Shown here piece by piece: positions 1 to 9,981 of a stretch of DNA of 64,000 bases. The translations under genes were made by a program, and so were the position numbers. Source of the DNA: Flavobacterium sp. LC2016-13 (GTDB lineage Bacteria > Bacteroidota > Bacteroidia > Flavobacteriales > Flavobacteriaceae); contig NZ_WMDQ01000007.1 of assembly GCF_009707955.1 (NCBI RefSeq), forward strand, positions 1-64,000. The letters are read 5' to 3'. The notes under the pieces are model-generated. The model saw only the letters and a program-made list of their open reading frames with translations, was not told the origin of the DNA and did not search any database. Every line of letters begins with the position of its first letter. Positions within the stretch are counted from its first letter, which is position 1.

Positions 1-348
1 CATGATTTAACCCAAAGTGATTATAAATTCACGACCGCTGTGGGAACTTTCGCCGATCGTCTGGTATTGCGTTACACTAACAAAACACTTGGAACAGGTG
101 ATTTCGAGAATATCGAAAACGGATTATTGGTTACGGTTAAGGAGAAAACCATCAAAGTATTGTCTTCAAAAGAAAATATTAAGGAAGTAACTGTTTATGA
201 CGTGTCAGGCAAACTGCTTTACAACAAAAAGAAAGTAGCCAACACGGAATTGCAAATCCAGAACCTACAATCATCCAATCAGGTATTGCTGGTAAAAGTT
301 ACCCTTGAGAACAACTTTACAACAACTAAAAAAATTATATTTAACTAA
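1..348 (+). CDS. T9SS-secreted protein, C-terminal end (5' truncated)
   Basis: The frame is open from base 1, so this is the last 115 residues of a larger protein. It ends in a type IX secretion C-terminal sorting domain: beta-strand-rich, with 'VYDVSGKLLYNKK' and a final 'LLVKVTLEN...TTKKIIFN'. The tail is nearly the same as the end of the protein at 4852-7710 (both have 'LRYTNK.LGT', 'SSKENI.EV', 'LQSSNQVLLVK'), so the two are paralogs. It is presumably exported through the Sec and T9SS machinery and anchored or released at the surface. The N-terminal function cannot be judged from this window. Confidence 0.85.
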   Translation, partial: HDLTQSDYKFTTAVGTFADRLVLRYTNKTLGTGDFENIENGLLVTVKEKTIKVLSSKENIKEVTVYDVSGKLLYNKKKVANTELQIQNLQSSNQVLLVKVTLENNFTTTKKIIFN

Positions 349-368
349 ACTTAAATAAGTTAGTTTTT

Positions 369-396
369 AAAAAGACGCACAATAGTGCGTCTTTTT
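369..396 (+). terminator. Rho-independent terminator
   Basis: A perfect 12-bp stem (AAAAAGACGCAC / GTGCGTCTTTTT) with a 4-base loop and a T tract lies 20 bases after the stop of the first gene. The core AGACGCAC/GTGCGTCT also occurs in dispersed repeats at 23432 and 25253. Confidence 0.85.
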
Positions 397-531
397 TTTG
401 CTTTTATCTTTTTTTAATTGGTTTACATTTTATTGAAATATCACGGAAAGTGGGTATTGCATGAATTCAAAGCGAATCATAATTTTAACCAAATTCTTAC
501 AAATTAAAAATTGATATAAAGCTGATTTATT

Positions 532-3500
532 TTGATAAAAAAAATACTCTTTTCACTGGTTCTATTTCTAAGCATTACAACTTTAAAACTTTCTGCACAA
601 CAAGGCAAAGTTGATGTTACTTTTAACACACTTGACGACGGACTAAACGGAGACGGTTTCGATAATACAGTTCGAACTTTATCTTTACAAGCAGATCAAA
701 ATCTTATTGTTGGCGGTGATTATTTAAATCTTAACGGAATTTCTTCTCCATATCTAACCCGTTTAAATCCGGATGGAAATATTGATTCAACTTTCGATAC
801 CGGAACTGGATTTAATGGCAAAGTTTATTCTTCGCACATACAATCAGATGGGAAAATTATTGTTGGAGGAAGTTTTACCTCTTATAATGGAATTAATGCA
901 GGAAGACTTATTAGATTAAATACAGATGGTTCGAATGATCCTTCATTTAATACTTCTACCGCAGCTACAACCGGAATTATTTACGCTATAGAAGAACAAG
1001 TTGATGGCAAAATTATAATAGTTGGCAGTTTTACAAAATACAATGGTATTACAGTAAATAGAATTGCCCGTATTTTACCAAACGGTGCTTTAGATCCTTC
1101 TTTTAATACAGGCACAGGTTCAACTTTAAATATTACAAATATTGTTATCCTGGCAGACGGAAAAATTTTATTGTCCGGTAATTTTACTTCATTTAATGGA
1201 ACTGCAAGTAATAGACTAGTTCGATTATACCCTGACGGAAAAGTTGATACCAGTTTTAATATCGGAACAGGGTTCGACGATGATGTAAGCGCAATGGTTA
1301 TGCAACCAGATGGCAAAATTATTCTTGGCGGAAAATTTACAACGTATAATGGAATGGTTGCCAATAGAATTATTCGAATTAATGAGGACGAAAGTAAAGA
1401 CAATAGTTTTTTATCCGGCTCAGGAATTAATTCAGGCGCCGTTCAAACGATTAAACTAAGTTCTTCAGGTGATATTATGGTTGGAGGTTCCTTTACCGGT
1501 AATTATAATGGAACCGATATTAATAGAGTATTTCTTTTAAATCGCGATGGAATTATAAAAACAAATGTTGATTTTGGTTCCGGACCGGGATCGGCTCCCG
1601 TTTTGGCTTTAGAAAATGATTCAGAAGGATCTTGGTATATTGGAGGCTCATTTTCTATTTTTGATGGATTAAATCAAGGGAGACTGGCAAAAATTGATGC
1701 AGAAGGAGAATATGATACAGCATATTTATCGGCTGGAATTGGTTTTGATAATTCGGTTTATAAAGTTCTTCCATTAGAAAATAAAAAGACAATGGTCTTT
1801 GGGAACTTTAAAAAGTTTAATGGTGAATTTGCTTCAAAAATTGCCAGACTTTCAGAAGATGGATCATTAGATACAAGTTTTAATTCGGAACAAACTGGAG
1901 CTAATAATTACATAAAAACAGCGGTATTGCAAGCTGATGGGAAAATCATTTTTGGCGGAAACTTTACAAATTACAACGGAATAAATTCTAATCGTCTCAT
2001 TAGGATTTTACCGGACGGATCAGTTGATACTACATTTAATATTGGTTTTGGATTTACTTCTTATGTATACACAATGGCGATCCAGCCAGATCAGAAAATA
2101 ATTGTAGCAGGTAGTTTTACCAGTTATAATAAAGATTCATCTCTAATGCGTATCGTAAGATTATTGCCCGACGGAACGCGGGATACCAGTTTTAATATTG
2201 GTCGAAGTGCTGATGGCATTATTGAAACCGTTTTGATTCAACCTGATGGAAAAATTCTTTTAGGAGGACAATTTAATAATTTTGATGGACATTCATTTGC
2301 AAAATTAATTCGGTTAAATTCTGATGGAAGCATCGATTCAGGTTTTAATGTCGGATCTGGTTTTGATAAAAACGTGTATGCAATCGCATTGCAATCAGAT
2401 GGAAAAATCATTGTTGGAGGAGCATTTTTAAACTACAACGGATCATCTCAAAAACGAATTCTCAGATTAAATAGTAACGGAAGTCTAGATACATCTTTTG
2501 ATTCCGGAACAGGTTTTAGCAAAGGAGATGTTCGTAGTATTATAATACAACCGGATGATCGTATTTTGGTTGGCGGAACTTTTTCCGGAACCTATAAAAA
2601 CCATGCATCTTTGCGACTAATTCGGTTATTGAAAACCGGTGATTATGATCTTGGTTTTGAAGCACGTTTAAATAATAAGCTTTTTTCAATGGGCTTTACA
2701 TCAGATTACAGATTGATTATTGCAGGCGATTTTAATTCAATTTCAGGAATTTCAAAACATAGAATTGCGCGTTTAAAACTTTGTTTAGATTCAACAACCT
2801 GGAATGGCATTACCTGGTCTAATGGTTTTCCGTCAGGTGGAAAGCAAGTTTTTTTTAAAGACAATTATTCAGCTTTAACATCCGCAAATGTTTGTAATTG
2901 TTCTATTGATGAAGGTAAAACGGTTACTGTCTTAAATGGAAATACTTTAGGAATTGAATTTGATTACTCAGGTCTAGGAACTTTGATTTTAGAAGATACT
3001 GCAAGCTTATATCAAAGTGATGATGAAACAGTAAATACCGGAATCATTCATGTAAAAAGAAAGTCATCTCCAATATTAAAATTCGATTATACATATTGGT
3101 CATCGCCTGTAGAAAATCAAAAATTGATTGGCATTTCACCCTATACATCATTAGATAAATTTTTCTCCTACAGTATCGATTCAGATAGTTGGAAACAAGA
3201 AAACCCATCAGACAAAATGGTTTCCGGCAGAGGTTATATTATTCGGGGACCTCAATATTTTTCACCATCAGAACCCGAAAAATTTGAAGTTATATTTAAA
3301 GGAATTCCATTTAATGGAAAAGTTAGTTTAAGTTTTCAGAAAGCAGACGGATTTAATTTGGTTGGAAATCCCTATCCGTCAGCTTTGAATGCAGATATTT
3401 TTTTAACCAAAAACACATCAAATATCCAAGGAACCCTTTATTTCTGGACACACAATACACCATTTACTAATAATAAATACGGATCAGATGATTATGCAGT

Positions 3501-4380
3501 TTATAATTTATTAGGAGGAGTTGGAACTCACGGAGCATTATCTTCGGGAATAAACGAAAATATTCCTGATGGAACGATTGCATCCGGACAGGCTTTTTTT
3601 GTGAATAGCAAAAGATCACAAATTATTGATTTTGATGATACGATGCGTATTTCAGGAAAAAATACTACTTTTTTTAAACCACTTAAAACAAAAGAAAATT
3701 TTCCTGAAAAACATAGAATCTGGTTAAATCTTAAAAATAACGAAGGAATATTTAAGCAGATTTTATTAGGATATATAAACGGTGCAACCAATTTGTATGA
3801 TGATAGCTATGATGCAGAATCCTTAAATGCAAATCAATTTGTAGATTTTTATAGTATAGTTGAAAATAAAAAATTAGTAATTCAGGGGAGAGGTTTGCCT
3901 TTTGAAAATACAGATTCTATTTTGTTAGGGTATTCAAGTAGTATTGATGGCGAATTTAATCTTAGTATTGATCATGATGATGGATTGTTTAGCACTTTGG
4001 ATGTTTTTGTTGAAGATAAGAACTTGAAAATTAAACACAATCTAAAAGAATCTCCTTATTTGTTTTCTACAAAAAAGGGAACTTTTAATGATCGGTTTGA
4101 ACTGAATTTTATTAGTAAAAATTTAAAAACAGATGATGAAAAGATAGAAGCAAATCAAATATTGGTTTTTGTAAACAATAATAAAATATTTATAGATGCA
4201 GCTAAAAATGAAATTAAGAATATTACAATTTTTGACATTTCAGGCAAACAGATTTATAGAAAAACTAACATAGAAAACTCCAAATTTCGTATTGAAAATC
4301 CTTCATTTAAAAATCAAATTTTATTAGTAAAAATATCATTGGAAAACGGACATCATGCAACACGCAAAATTTCAATTTAA
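532..4380 (+). CDS. Delta-60 repeat surface protein with T9SS sorting domain
   Basis: 1282 residues. A signal peptide (about residues 1-22, 'ILFSLVLFLSITTLKLSAQ') is followed by 14 copies of a roughly 55-residue repeat of the delta-60 type (residues about 30-750), each carrying 'DGKIIVGGSFT.YNG' and 'R..RL..DG..D.SF'. Such repeats are expected to form beta-propeller blades. From about residue 756 the protein matches the C-terminal half of its neighbour at 4852 ('WNGITWSNG', 'YWSSPV', 'LVGNPYPSALNAD', 'TLYFWTHNTPF'), and it ends in a T9SS sorting domain. The start is TTG; no ATG or GTG sits in frame between the upstream stop and the signal peptide. Likely secreted or surface-bound; ligand unknown. 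Confidence 0.85.
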   Translation: MIKKILFSLVLFLSITTLKLSAQQGKVDVTFNTLDDGLNGDGFDNTVRTLSLQADQNLIVGGDYLNLNGISSPYLTRLNPDGNIDSTFDTGTGFNGKVYSSHIQSDGKIIVGGSFTSYNGINAGRLIRLNTDGSNDPSFNTSTAATTGIIYAIEEQVDGKIIIVGSFTKYNGITVNRIARILPNGALDPSFNTGTGSTLNITNIVILADGKILLSGNFTSFNGTASNRLVRLYPDGKVDTSFNIGTGFDDDVSAMVMQPDGKIILGGKFTTYNGMVANRIIRINEDESKDNSFLSGSGINSGAVQTIKLSSSGDIMVGGSFTGNYNGTDINRVFLLNRDGIIKTNVDFGSGPGSAPVLALENDSEGSWYIGGSFSIFDGLNQGRLAKIDAEGEYDTAYLSAGIGFDNSVYKVLPLENKKTMVFGNFKKFNGEFASKIARLSEDGSLDTSFNSEQTGANNYIKTAVLQADGKIIFGGNFTNYNGINSNRLIRILPDGSVDTTFNIGFGFTSYVYTMAIQPDQKIIVAGSFTSYNKDSSLMRIVRLLPDGTRDTSFNIGRSADGIIETVLIQPDGKILLGGQFNNFDGHSFAKLIRLNSDGSIDSGFNVGSGFDKNVYAIALQSDGKIIVGGAFLNYNGSSQKRILRLNSNGSLDTSFDSGTGFSKGDVRSIIIQPDDRILVGGTFSGTYKNHASLRLIRLLKTGDYDLGFEARLNNKLFSMGFTSDYRLIIAGDFNSISGISKHRIARLKLCLDSTTWNGITWSNGFPSGGKQVFFKDNYSALTSANVCNCSIDEGKTVTVLNGNTLGIEFDYSGLGTLILEDTASLYQSDDETVNTGIIHVKRKSSPILKFDYTYWSSPVENQKLIGISPYTSLDKFFSYSIDSDSWKQENPSDKMVSGRGYIIRGPQYFSPSEPEKFEVIFKGIPFNGKVSLSFQKADGFNLVGNPYPSALNADIFLTKNTSNIQGTLYFWTHNTPFTNNKYGSDDYAVYNLLGGVGTHGALSSGINENIPDGTIASGQAFFVNSKRSQIIDFDDTMRISGKNTTFFKPLKTKENFPEKHRIWLNLKNNEGIFKQILLGYINGATNLYDDSYDAESLNANQFVDFYSIVENKKLVIQGRGLPFENTDSILLGYSSSIDGEFNLSIDHDDGLFSTLDVFVEDKNLKIKHNLKESPYLFSTKKGTFNDRFELNFISKNLKTDDEKIEANQILVFVNNNKIFIDAAKNEIKNITIFDISGKQIYRKTNIENSKFRIENPSFKNQILLVKISLENGHHATRKISI

Positions 4381-4851
4381 TAATTTTTTTCGCCTTCTTT
4401 TTGATGCTATTTCCGGTTTGGAAAACGACTAATTTTTGAAATAAAATTTCGGCTCAATATTCTTTTTCAGACGCTTTTTTTCATGTTAAATTTATTTTTA
4501 ACATAATTTTTTTTCAAATTATTATAAATTTTAATAAAAAATGAAAAATGCATATTTGTTTAATCAGGTGATTTACATTTTTTATATGATGAATTACTTA
4601 AAAAAAAAGGATTCATAAGAAATAACTTAAAATAGAAAAACCACGCTTATTTGGTTGAAATATAAGGCATTGATTTACATTTAGTTAATGGAAAGTTGTA
4701 AATTGTTTATGGCGTTTTTGAGGAAAAAATGGGTTATAAAAACAGCATAAAAAATTCCTCTGGGATGGACTAAAAAAAGCAAAATTTTATAAGCTTTTTT
4801 TTGAAAATAATTTGCTAAAAAATCTATTGTTAAATTTAAATACCACATAAA
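4381..4851. other. 471-base intergenic gap, AT-rich
   Basis: No credible coding frame on either strand. The only clear structure is a hairpin with tail at about 4772-4802 (AAAAAAAGC ... GCTTTTTTTT), 50 bases before the next start, which could be an attenuator or the terminator of a short upstream transcript. No good TAnnTTTG motif was found. Confidence 0.5.
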
Positions 4852-7710
4852 ATGAGCCGAAAATTACTTTTTATTTTTGCTATGTTATTTTGTTTTGGAT
4901 TTTCAAATGGAGCTACCATAACAAGTACAGGAACGGGAAATTGGACTTCTACAACATCATGGATTGGCGGGATAGTGCCTACAATAAATGATGATGTTAT
5001 TATTGCTGCCGGATCTACCATTACACTTACCACAAATATTTCGGTAAAATCTTTAACGATAAACGGAACATTATTGGTTTCAGGAGATTCAGTAGTATCA
5101 ACTTCTGCAGGAAACATTCTAGTTGTGACTATTAATGGGTTATTGGATTTTAATACAAATCAGAGTTCTATTCGTTTTCCAGCCGGGACAGTCGTAGATA
5201 TAAATCCACCAGGAAAAATTGATGACACAGGAGGAGGATGCTCAAATCAGGTTGCTTTATATATTGGTACAGTAAAGTTTGCCGTGTGTGTAGGTAGCGG
5301 TAATGCGGAATATACGTTTACTCAGCTTAATAATTTGGGAGGAACTTTACAATCAAAGCCTGCAAGTAATGCACCGCTTTGTGAAACCAATACTCTTAAT
5401 TTTACGGCAGCAAAAGACGGTGCAGACGGAACATCATTGAATTGGCATTGGTCTATAAAAGTTCCCGGAGCTGCATCATTCGTAAACTATCCTGATAAAC
5501 AATCAGTAGTATCTTTTGTAAATGCTGTATCAGGATCTTATGAAGCCAATCTTATCTATACCACAACCTACGGAGGATCTGTTTATACAAGTTCTAAAAC
5601 TATTTTTGCAACGGTTAATGCCAAACCTGCGGTTCCAACAATATCTGCAAGCGGAACTACAACATTTTGTGAGGGAGGAAATGTTACACTAACGTCTGTT
5701 ACCGGAACAAGTTATTTATGGTCAAACGGAGCAACTACAAAAAGCATAGTAGTAACAACATCAGGCAATTATTCAGTTCAGGTAACCAATGCATCAGGAT
5801 GTCAAAGTCTTGCATCTACGGCGACTGCCGTTACGGTTAAAACGCTATTAGCTTCACCCAATGTTGGTACTATTACGCAACCAACTTGTGTTACTCCAAC
5901 AGGAAGTGTAGTGCTTAACGGTTTAATGTCTGTAACAAATGGACAAATTAATCAAAGTGGTTCATCAAGTCAAACCTATTCAGCTTCAGGCTCTAATTAT
6001 ACAATTCTTAATTTAGCTCCGGGAACATATACTTTTACATTTCAAGATGGTGTAAACTGCCCTTCATTACCAACAGTAAGTATTGTGATAAAAGCGCCGG
6101 ATGTAAATATATGGAATGGCACAACGTGGTCAAAAGGAACTGCACCAATAGCCTCAGATATTATTGAATTTGCAGAAAATTATCAATCAACAGGAGATTT
6201 AAACGGCTGCTCTTGTAAAATTAAAGCAGGAAAAGAAGTAACAATAAACGCTACTCATACCTTATTTATTGACAATGAACTTCGAGTAGAATCCGGAACA
6301 GGAGCGAAATTAATATTCGAAAATAATGCAAGCTTAATACAGCGTAATAATGTATTTAATACAGGAAACATTATTTACAAACGAACAAGCCCACAAATTC
6401 GTCAGGCAGATTATATATATTGGTCAACACCGGTAACACCACAACGCCTTTTAGATGTTTCTCCATTAACTTCTTATGACAGATTCTTTGGTTATAATGG
6501 AGATACTTGGGTATCGACTTTTCCGAAGAACAATATGGTTGTTGGAAAAGGTTATATTATTCGTGGTCCCAACGGCTACTCAAACACTACAAAGGTTGAT
6601 TATACCGCTACATTTATTGGTGTGCCTAACAATGGTACTTTATCTGGTGAAACATTAACTGCCGGAAAATATTATCTAATTGGAAATCCTTATCCATCTG
6701 CGTTAGATGCAGATACATTTTTAAACAACAATCCATTTTTAGACGGAACATTGTACTTCTGGACTCACAATACACCAGTAGTTCTTTCTGGTGCATATCG
6801 TTATAATGCAAATGATTATGCGAGTTATAATATAACTGGAGGTGTTGGCGCTGTTAGTGGAAGCACAACCGGAAACAACAATATAAAACCAACAGGTAAA
6901 ATAGGCGCAGGACAATCCTTTTTTGCTAAGGCCACAACTAATGGAACTGTAAGTTTTAATAATTTGATGCGATTGGGCGGAGTTAATAACACTCAGTTTT
7001 ATAAATCTACAGCCAATTCGAAACAGGCCACAATCGAAAGAAATCGTGTTTGGTTGAATATGACCAATGCCGAAGGAGCTTTCAAACAAATGTTAGTGGG
7101 TTATATTGAAGGTGCTACCAATGGATATGAACCCAGATATGATGGACTAAGTTTTGATTCTAATCCTTATGTAGATTTTTATAGTATTGCAAACGGTAAT
7201 AACTATGTCATTCAGGCACGTGCTTTGCCTTTTACAGATACAGATGAAGTTACTTTAGGATACCGTACCACAATTGCGGGCGATTTTACAATTTCTATTG
7301 ATGAAGTAGACGGTAATTTAACCAATCAAACTATTTATTTAGAAGATAAAACAACCAATGTCATTCATAATTTAACAGCTGGCAATTATACCTTTAAAAC
7401 TTCCATCGGTACATTTGATACTCGTTTTGTATTGCGTTATACCAATAAAATTTTAGGAACAGCTGCTATTGAAAATGTAGAACAGACCATTTTGGTTTCT
7501 GCAAAAGAGAAGATTATCAAAGTAAAATCAAGCAAAGAAAATATTACCGAAGTTTCTATTTTTGATATTACAGGAAAATTGCTTTATAATAAAAAGAAAA
7601 TAGATAGTACAGAATTGCAGATATCCAATTTACAATCCTCAAATCAGGTTTTGTTAGTTAAAACAATTTTGGATAACGGAAATATAACGACTACAAAGAT
7701 GGTTTTATAA
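4852..7710 (+). CDS. Multidomain secreted protein with Ig-like module and T9SS sorting domain
   Basis: 952 residues. Signal peptide 'LLFIFAMLFCFGFSNGA', then a beta-helix-like segment ('GNWTSTTSWIGGIVPTINDD', residues about 24-110), a middle part with an Ig/PKD-like domain ('TFCEGGNVTLTSVTG', 'YLWSNGATTKSI', about residues 260-325), and from about residue 421 a roughly 530-residue module shared with the protein at 532-4380. The shared module includes 'YLIGNPYPSALDAD', 'TLYFWTHNTPV' and 'VDFYSIA', and ends in a T9SS sorting domain. Probably a surface or secreted adhesin-like protein. No catalytic motif was seen, so function is not assigned. Confidence 0.85.
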   Translation: MSRKLLFIFAMLFCFGFSNGATITSTGTGNWTSTTSWIGGIVPTINDDVIIAAGSTITLTTNISVKSLTINGTLLVSGDSVVSTSAGNILVVTINGLLDFNTNQSSIRFPAGTVVDINPPGKIDDTGGGCSNQVALYIGTVKFAVCVGSGNAEYTFTQLNNLGGTLQSKPASNAPLCETNTLNFTAAKDGADGTSLNWHWSIKVPGAASFVNYPDKQSVVSFVNAVSGSYEANLIYTTTYGGSVYTSSKTIFATVNAKPAVPTISASGTTTFCEGGNVTLTSVTGTSYLWSNGATTKSIVVTTSGNYSVQVTNASGCQSLASTATAVTVKTLLASPNVGTITQPTCVTPTGSVVLNGLMSVTNGQINQSGSSSQTYSASGSNYTILNLAPGTYTFTFQDGVNCPSLPTVSIVIKAPDVNIWNGTTWSKGTAPIASDIIEFAENYQSTGDLNGCSCKIKAGKEVTINATHTLFIDNELRVESGTGAKLIFENNASLIQRNNVFNTGNIIYKRTSPQIRQADYIYWSTPVTPQRLLDVSPLTSYDRFFGYNGDTWVSTFPKNNMVVGKGYIIRGPNGYSNTTKVDYTATFIGVPNNGTLSGETLTAGKYYLIGNPYPSALDADTFLNNNPFLDGTLYFWTHNTPVVLSGAYRYNANDYASYNITGGVGAVSGSTTGNNNIKPTGKIGAGQSFFAKATTNGTVSFNNLMRLGGVNNTQFYKSTANSKQATIERNRVWLNMTNAEGAFKQMLVGYIEGATNGYEPRYDGLSFDSNPYVDFYSIANGNNYVIQARALPFTDTDEVTLGYRTTIAGDFTISIDEVDGNLTNQTIYLEDKTTNVIHNLTAGNYTFKTSIGTFDTRFVLRYTNKILGTAAIENVEQTILVSAKEKIIKVKSSKENITEVSIFDITGKLLYNKKKIDSTELQISNLQSSNQVLLVKTILDNGNITTTKMVL

Positions 7711-7722
7711 TAGTGGTTCAAT

Positions 7723-7765
7723 AAAAAAGCCGTTGTAAAACTTAAAGGTTTACAACGGCTTTTTT
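7723..7765. terminator. Bidirectional terminator
   Basis: Perfect 17-bp stem (AAAAAAGCCGTTGTAAA and its complement) with a short loop, A-tract on one side and T-tract on the other, placed between convergent genes ending at 7710 (+) and 7773 (-). Confidence 0.9.
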
Positions 7766-7772
7766 TATAGTA

Positions 7773-8639
7773 TCAGGCAGACTTTGCTAAATGTTCATTT
7801 GTGTTCTGAATCGCTTTTTCATTTTTATAATCAATCCACTTTTGACCTTTAAATTTTCGCATTAAAACATCAAAATGTCTCATGATAAATACATTGTAGG
7901 CAGCTTTTGATATATTGCTTATATTTCTTGGAAAAGCACGCAGGCTCATAGAAAATCCGGGAGTTAAATACTTCATATAATGCCAATAACCTTCGGGCAT
8001 ATATAAAGCTTCACCATGTTTTAATTTAGTGATATAACCTTCAGCATTTTTAAGTGCCGGCCATTTTTCGTAATCGGGATTATCAAAATCGATATCTTCT
8101 CTTGAAATTAAGGCATGAGGAATTTTGTACATATACTTGGATTGATCAGGCGCAAAAATCATACATTGTTTTTCTCCATGAAAATGAAAATGTAAAATAT
8201 TCGAATAGTCAATATCAAAATGCATAAAAACTTTCGAATTCTCTCCTCCAAAAAATAACATTGGAAGTTGTTTTACTAATTTCAAACCAATATCAGGCCA
8301 TAAAAAGTCATTTCTTAATACAGGCACCTGTTTCATTAAATTATAAAGGAAAATGCGATAGTTTGTAGGTTCAGATTCTAAAAGATTGATATAATCGCTC
8401 ATTTTCATCTTCGTATGCGCTTCATTAAAGCCATCTTCATGATTCACATGTCTGTCGTCATACAAAGGAACAATAACATTGCCGGCAATGTCTTTCATAT
8501 AGGATAATTTCCATTTATGATAAGCCGGCCAGTCTTCGGTTAGCTCCTCGATAACAACGGGAATTTGGTTTTTTACGTATTGGAAAATAAAATCTGATTT
8601 GCTGATTTTTTTTACCCTTTTTATTTCGTTTAATTTCAT
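7773..8639 (-). CDS. Cupin-like / JmjC-fold Fe(II) and 2-oxoglutarate dioxygenase
   Basis: 288 residues, of the Cupin_8/JmjC type. The N-terminal segment 'IPVVIEELTEDWPAYHKW' is the usual opening of this family. The metal triad is visible as H140 and D142 in 'MHFDIDYSN' and H220 in 'YWHYMKYL'; the 'HFHGEKQCMIFAP' strand follows the first pair. Members hydroxylate protein or small-molecule substrates in the cytoplasm; the substrate here is unknown. It lies downstream of bioB on the same strand, with a terminator hairpin between, so it may be transcribed separately or by read-through. Confidence 0.75.
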   Translation of the reverse strand: MKLNEIKRVKKISKSDFIFQYVKNQIPVVIEELTEDWPAYHKWKLSYMKDIAGNVIVPLYDDRHVNHEDGFNEAHTKMKMSDYINLLESEPTNYRIFLYNLMKQVPVLRNDFLWPDIGLKLVKQLPMLFFGGENSKVFMHFDIDYSNILHFHFHGEKQCMIFAPDQSKYMYKIPHALISREDIDFDNPDYEKWPALKNAEGYITKLKHGEALYMPEGYWHYMKYLTPGFSMSLRAFPRNISNISKAAYNVFIMRHFDVLMRKFKGQKWIDYKNEKAIQNTNEHLAKSA

Positions 8640-8650
8640 TTCTATAAATA

Positions 8651-8683
8651 AAAAAATTGCTTATAACTCTAGTTATAAGCAAT
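8651..8683 (-). terminator. Terminator of bioB
   Basis: Perfect 13-bp stem ATTGCTTATAACT / AGTTATAAGCAAT (8656-8668 and 8671-8683). Read on the minus strand it is followed by a U tract. It lies between the bioB stop and the next minus-strand gene. Confidence 0.8.
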
Positions 8684-8719
8684 TTAAAAATATTTATGGA
8701 GATGTTTTAACTCTTTTAA

Positions 8720-9808
8720 TTAATTTTTTGACTTGATCGAAGCTTCAAGATTTCTTTCAATCGTATGTCCTGGTCTTGACCATTTTGGTTTTTCGCCTAA
8801 TGGTGCAAATTGAGAATCAGCTGCTTCTACCGTTTGTGGTTGAGAAACTTTAACGAATGGCTTTTGAGGAATTAATCCTAAAAGATCAAACATTTTCATA
8901 TCTTCATGAACATCAGGATTTGGTGTAGTAAGCAATTTGTCTCCTGCAAAAATAGAGTTTGCACCTGCGAAAAAGCACATTGCCTGTCCTTCGCGGCTCA
9001 TATTAGTTCTTCCTGCAGATAAACGTACTTGCGTGTCCGGCATAACAATTCTTGTAGTTGCTACCATACGAATCATTTCCCAGATTTCAACTGGTTTTTC
9101 TTCTTCCATCGGAGTTCCTTCAACAGCAACTAAAGCATTAATTGGCACTGATTCCGGTTGAGGGTTTAAAGTAGAAAGAGCAACAAGCATTCCCGCTCTG
9201 TCTTCGATACTTTCTCCCATTCCAATAATTCCTCCACTACAAACCGTAACATTCGTTTTACGAACATTTTCGATTGTTTGTAAACGGTCTTCGAAACCAC
9301 GAGTTGAAATTACATCTTTATAATATTCCTCAGAAGTATCTAAATTGTGATTGTAAGCGTATAAACCCGCTTCAGCTAAACGTTGTGCCTGATTTTCAGT
9401 AATCATACCCAAAGTACAGCAAACCTCCATGTCAAGTTTATTAATGGTGCGCACCATTTCTAAAACCTGATCAAACTCTTCACCATCTTTTACGTTTCTC
9501 CAGGCAGCTCCCATGCAAACACGAGATGATCCGCTGGATTTAGCACGCAAAGCTTGTGCTTTTACCTGACTAACGCTCATTAAGTCGTTTCCTTCAACAC
9601 CCGTATTATATCGGGCAGCTTGCGGACAGTAACCACAATCTTCAGGACAGCCTCCGGTTTTGATAGATAATAAAGTCGATACCTGAACTACGTTCGGATC
9701 GTGTTTTTGTCTATGAATTGAGGCCGCTTCATAAAGAAGGTCCATCATAGGTTTGTTATATATGGCGATTATTTCGTCTTTTGTCCAGTTGTGTTTTGTA
9801 ATGCTCAT
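8720..9808 (-). CDS. bioB: Biotin synthase
   Basis: 362 residues from the chosen ATG (MSITKHNW). A radical-SAM enzyme that inserts sulfur into dethiobiotin, the last step of biotin synthesis, in the cytoplasm. The [4Fe-4S] motif 'CPEDCGYCPQ' is present, as are the [2Fe-2S]-region segments 'VCMGAAWRN' and 'EVCCTLGM' and the conserved arginine in 'VRLSAGR'. Another in-frame ATG three codons upstream (9817) is possible but leaves only about 9 bases of leader after the predicted -7 motif. No other biotin genes are adjacent, so bioB stands alone here. Confidence 0.95.
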   Translation of the reverse strand: MSITKHNWTKDEIIAIYNKPMMDLLYEAASIHRQKHDPNVVQVSTLLSIKTGGCPEDCGYCPQAARYNTGVEGNDLMSVSQVKAQALRAKSSGSSRVCMGAAWRNVKDGEEFDQVLEMVRTINKLDMEVCCTLGMITENQAQRLAEAGLYAYNHNLDTSEEYYKDVISTRGFEDRLQTIENVRKTNVTVCSGGIIGMGESIEDRAGMLVALSTLNPQPESVPINALVAVEGTPMEEEKPVEIWEMIRMVATTRIVMPDTQVRLSAGRTNMSREGQAMCFFAGANSIFAGDKLLTTPNPDVHEDMKMFDLLGLIPQKPFVKVSQPQTVEAADSQFAPLGEKPKWSRPGHTIERNLEASIKSKN

Positions 9809-9831
9809 TAGGTACATTGTTTTTGAAGCTT

Positions 9832-9839
9832 CAAAAGTA
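9832..9839 (-). promoter_or_regulatory. Predicted promoter -7 motif for bioB
   Basis: On the minus strand TACTTTTG fits TAnnTTTG. A TTG lies 16 bases further upstream, close to the expected -33 spacing. It is 23-30 bases before the chosen bioB start. Confidence 0.6.
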
Positions 9840-9907
9840 ACGAAATTGTTCTAATCAACCAATGCTGAAATCTGTAAATGAACAATTGACAGTTATTTTC
9901 AAAAAAG

Positions 9908-9957
9908 AAACACTCTAAAATCATTAAATTTTATAATTATATGATTTTAGAGTGTTT
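9908..9957 (-). terminator. Terminator of the membrane-protein gene
   Basis: Perfect 17-bp stem (9908-9924 with 9941-9957, core AACACTCTAAAATCAT) and 16-base loop, followed on the minus strand by a run of U. It lies just after the stop of the gene ending at 9982. Confidence 0.85.
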
Positions 9958-9981
9958 AAATTGTTGATTTATTTTGAAATA

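Noticed and set aside
981..1403. 140-codon antisense frame in the delta-60 repeat gene
   Set aside because: It runs opposite to clear repeat-coding sequence; its own repetition is a shadow of the repeats on the plus strand.
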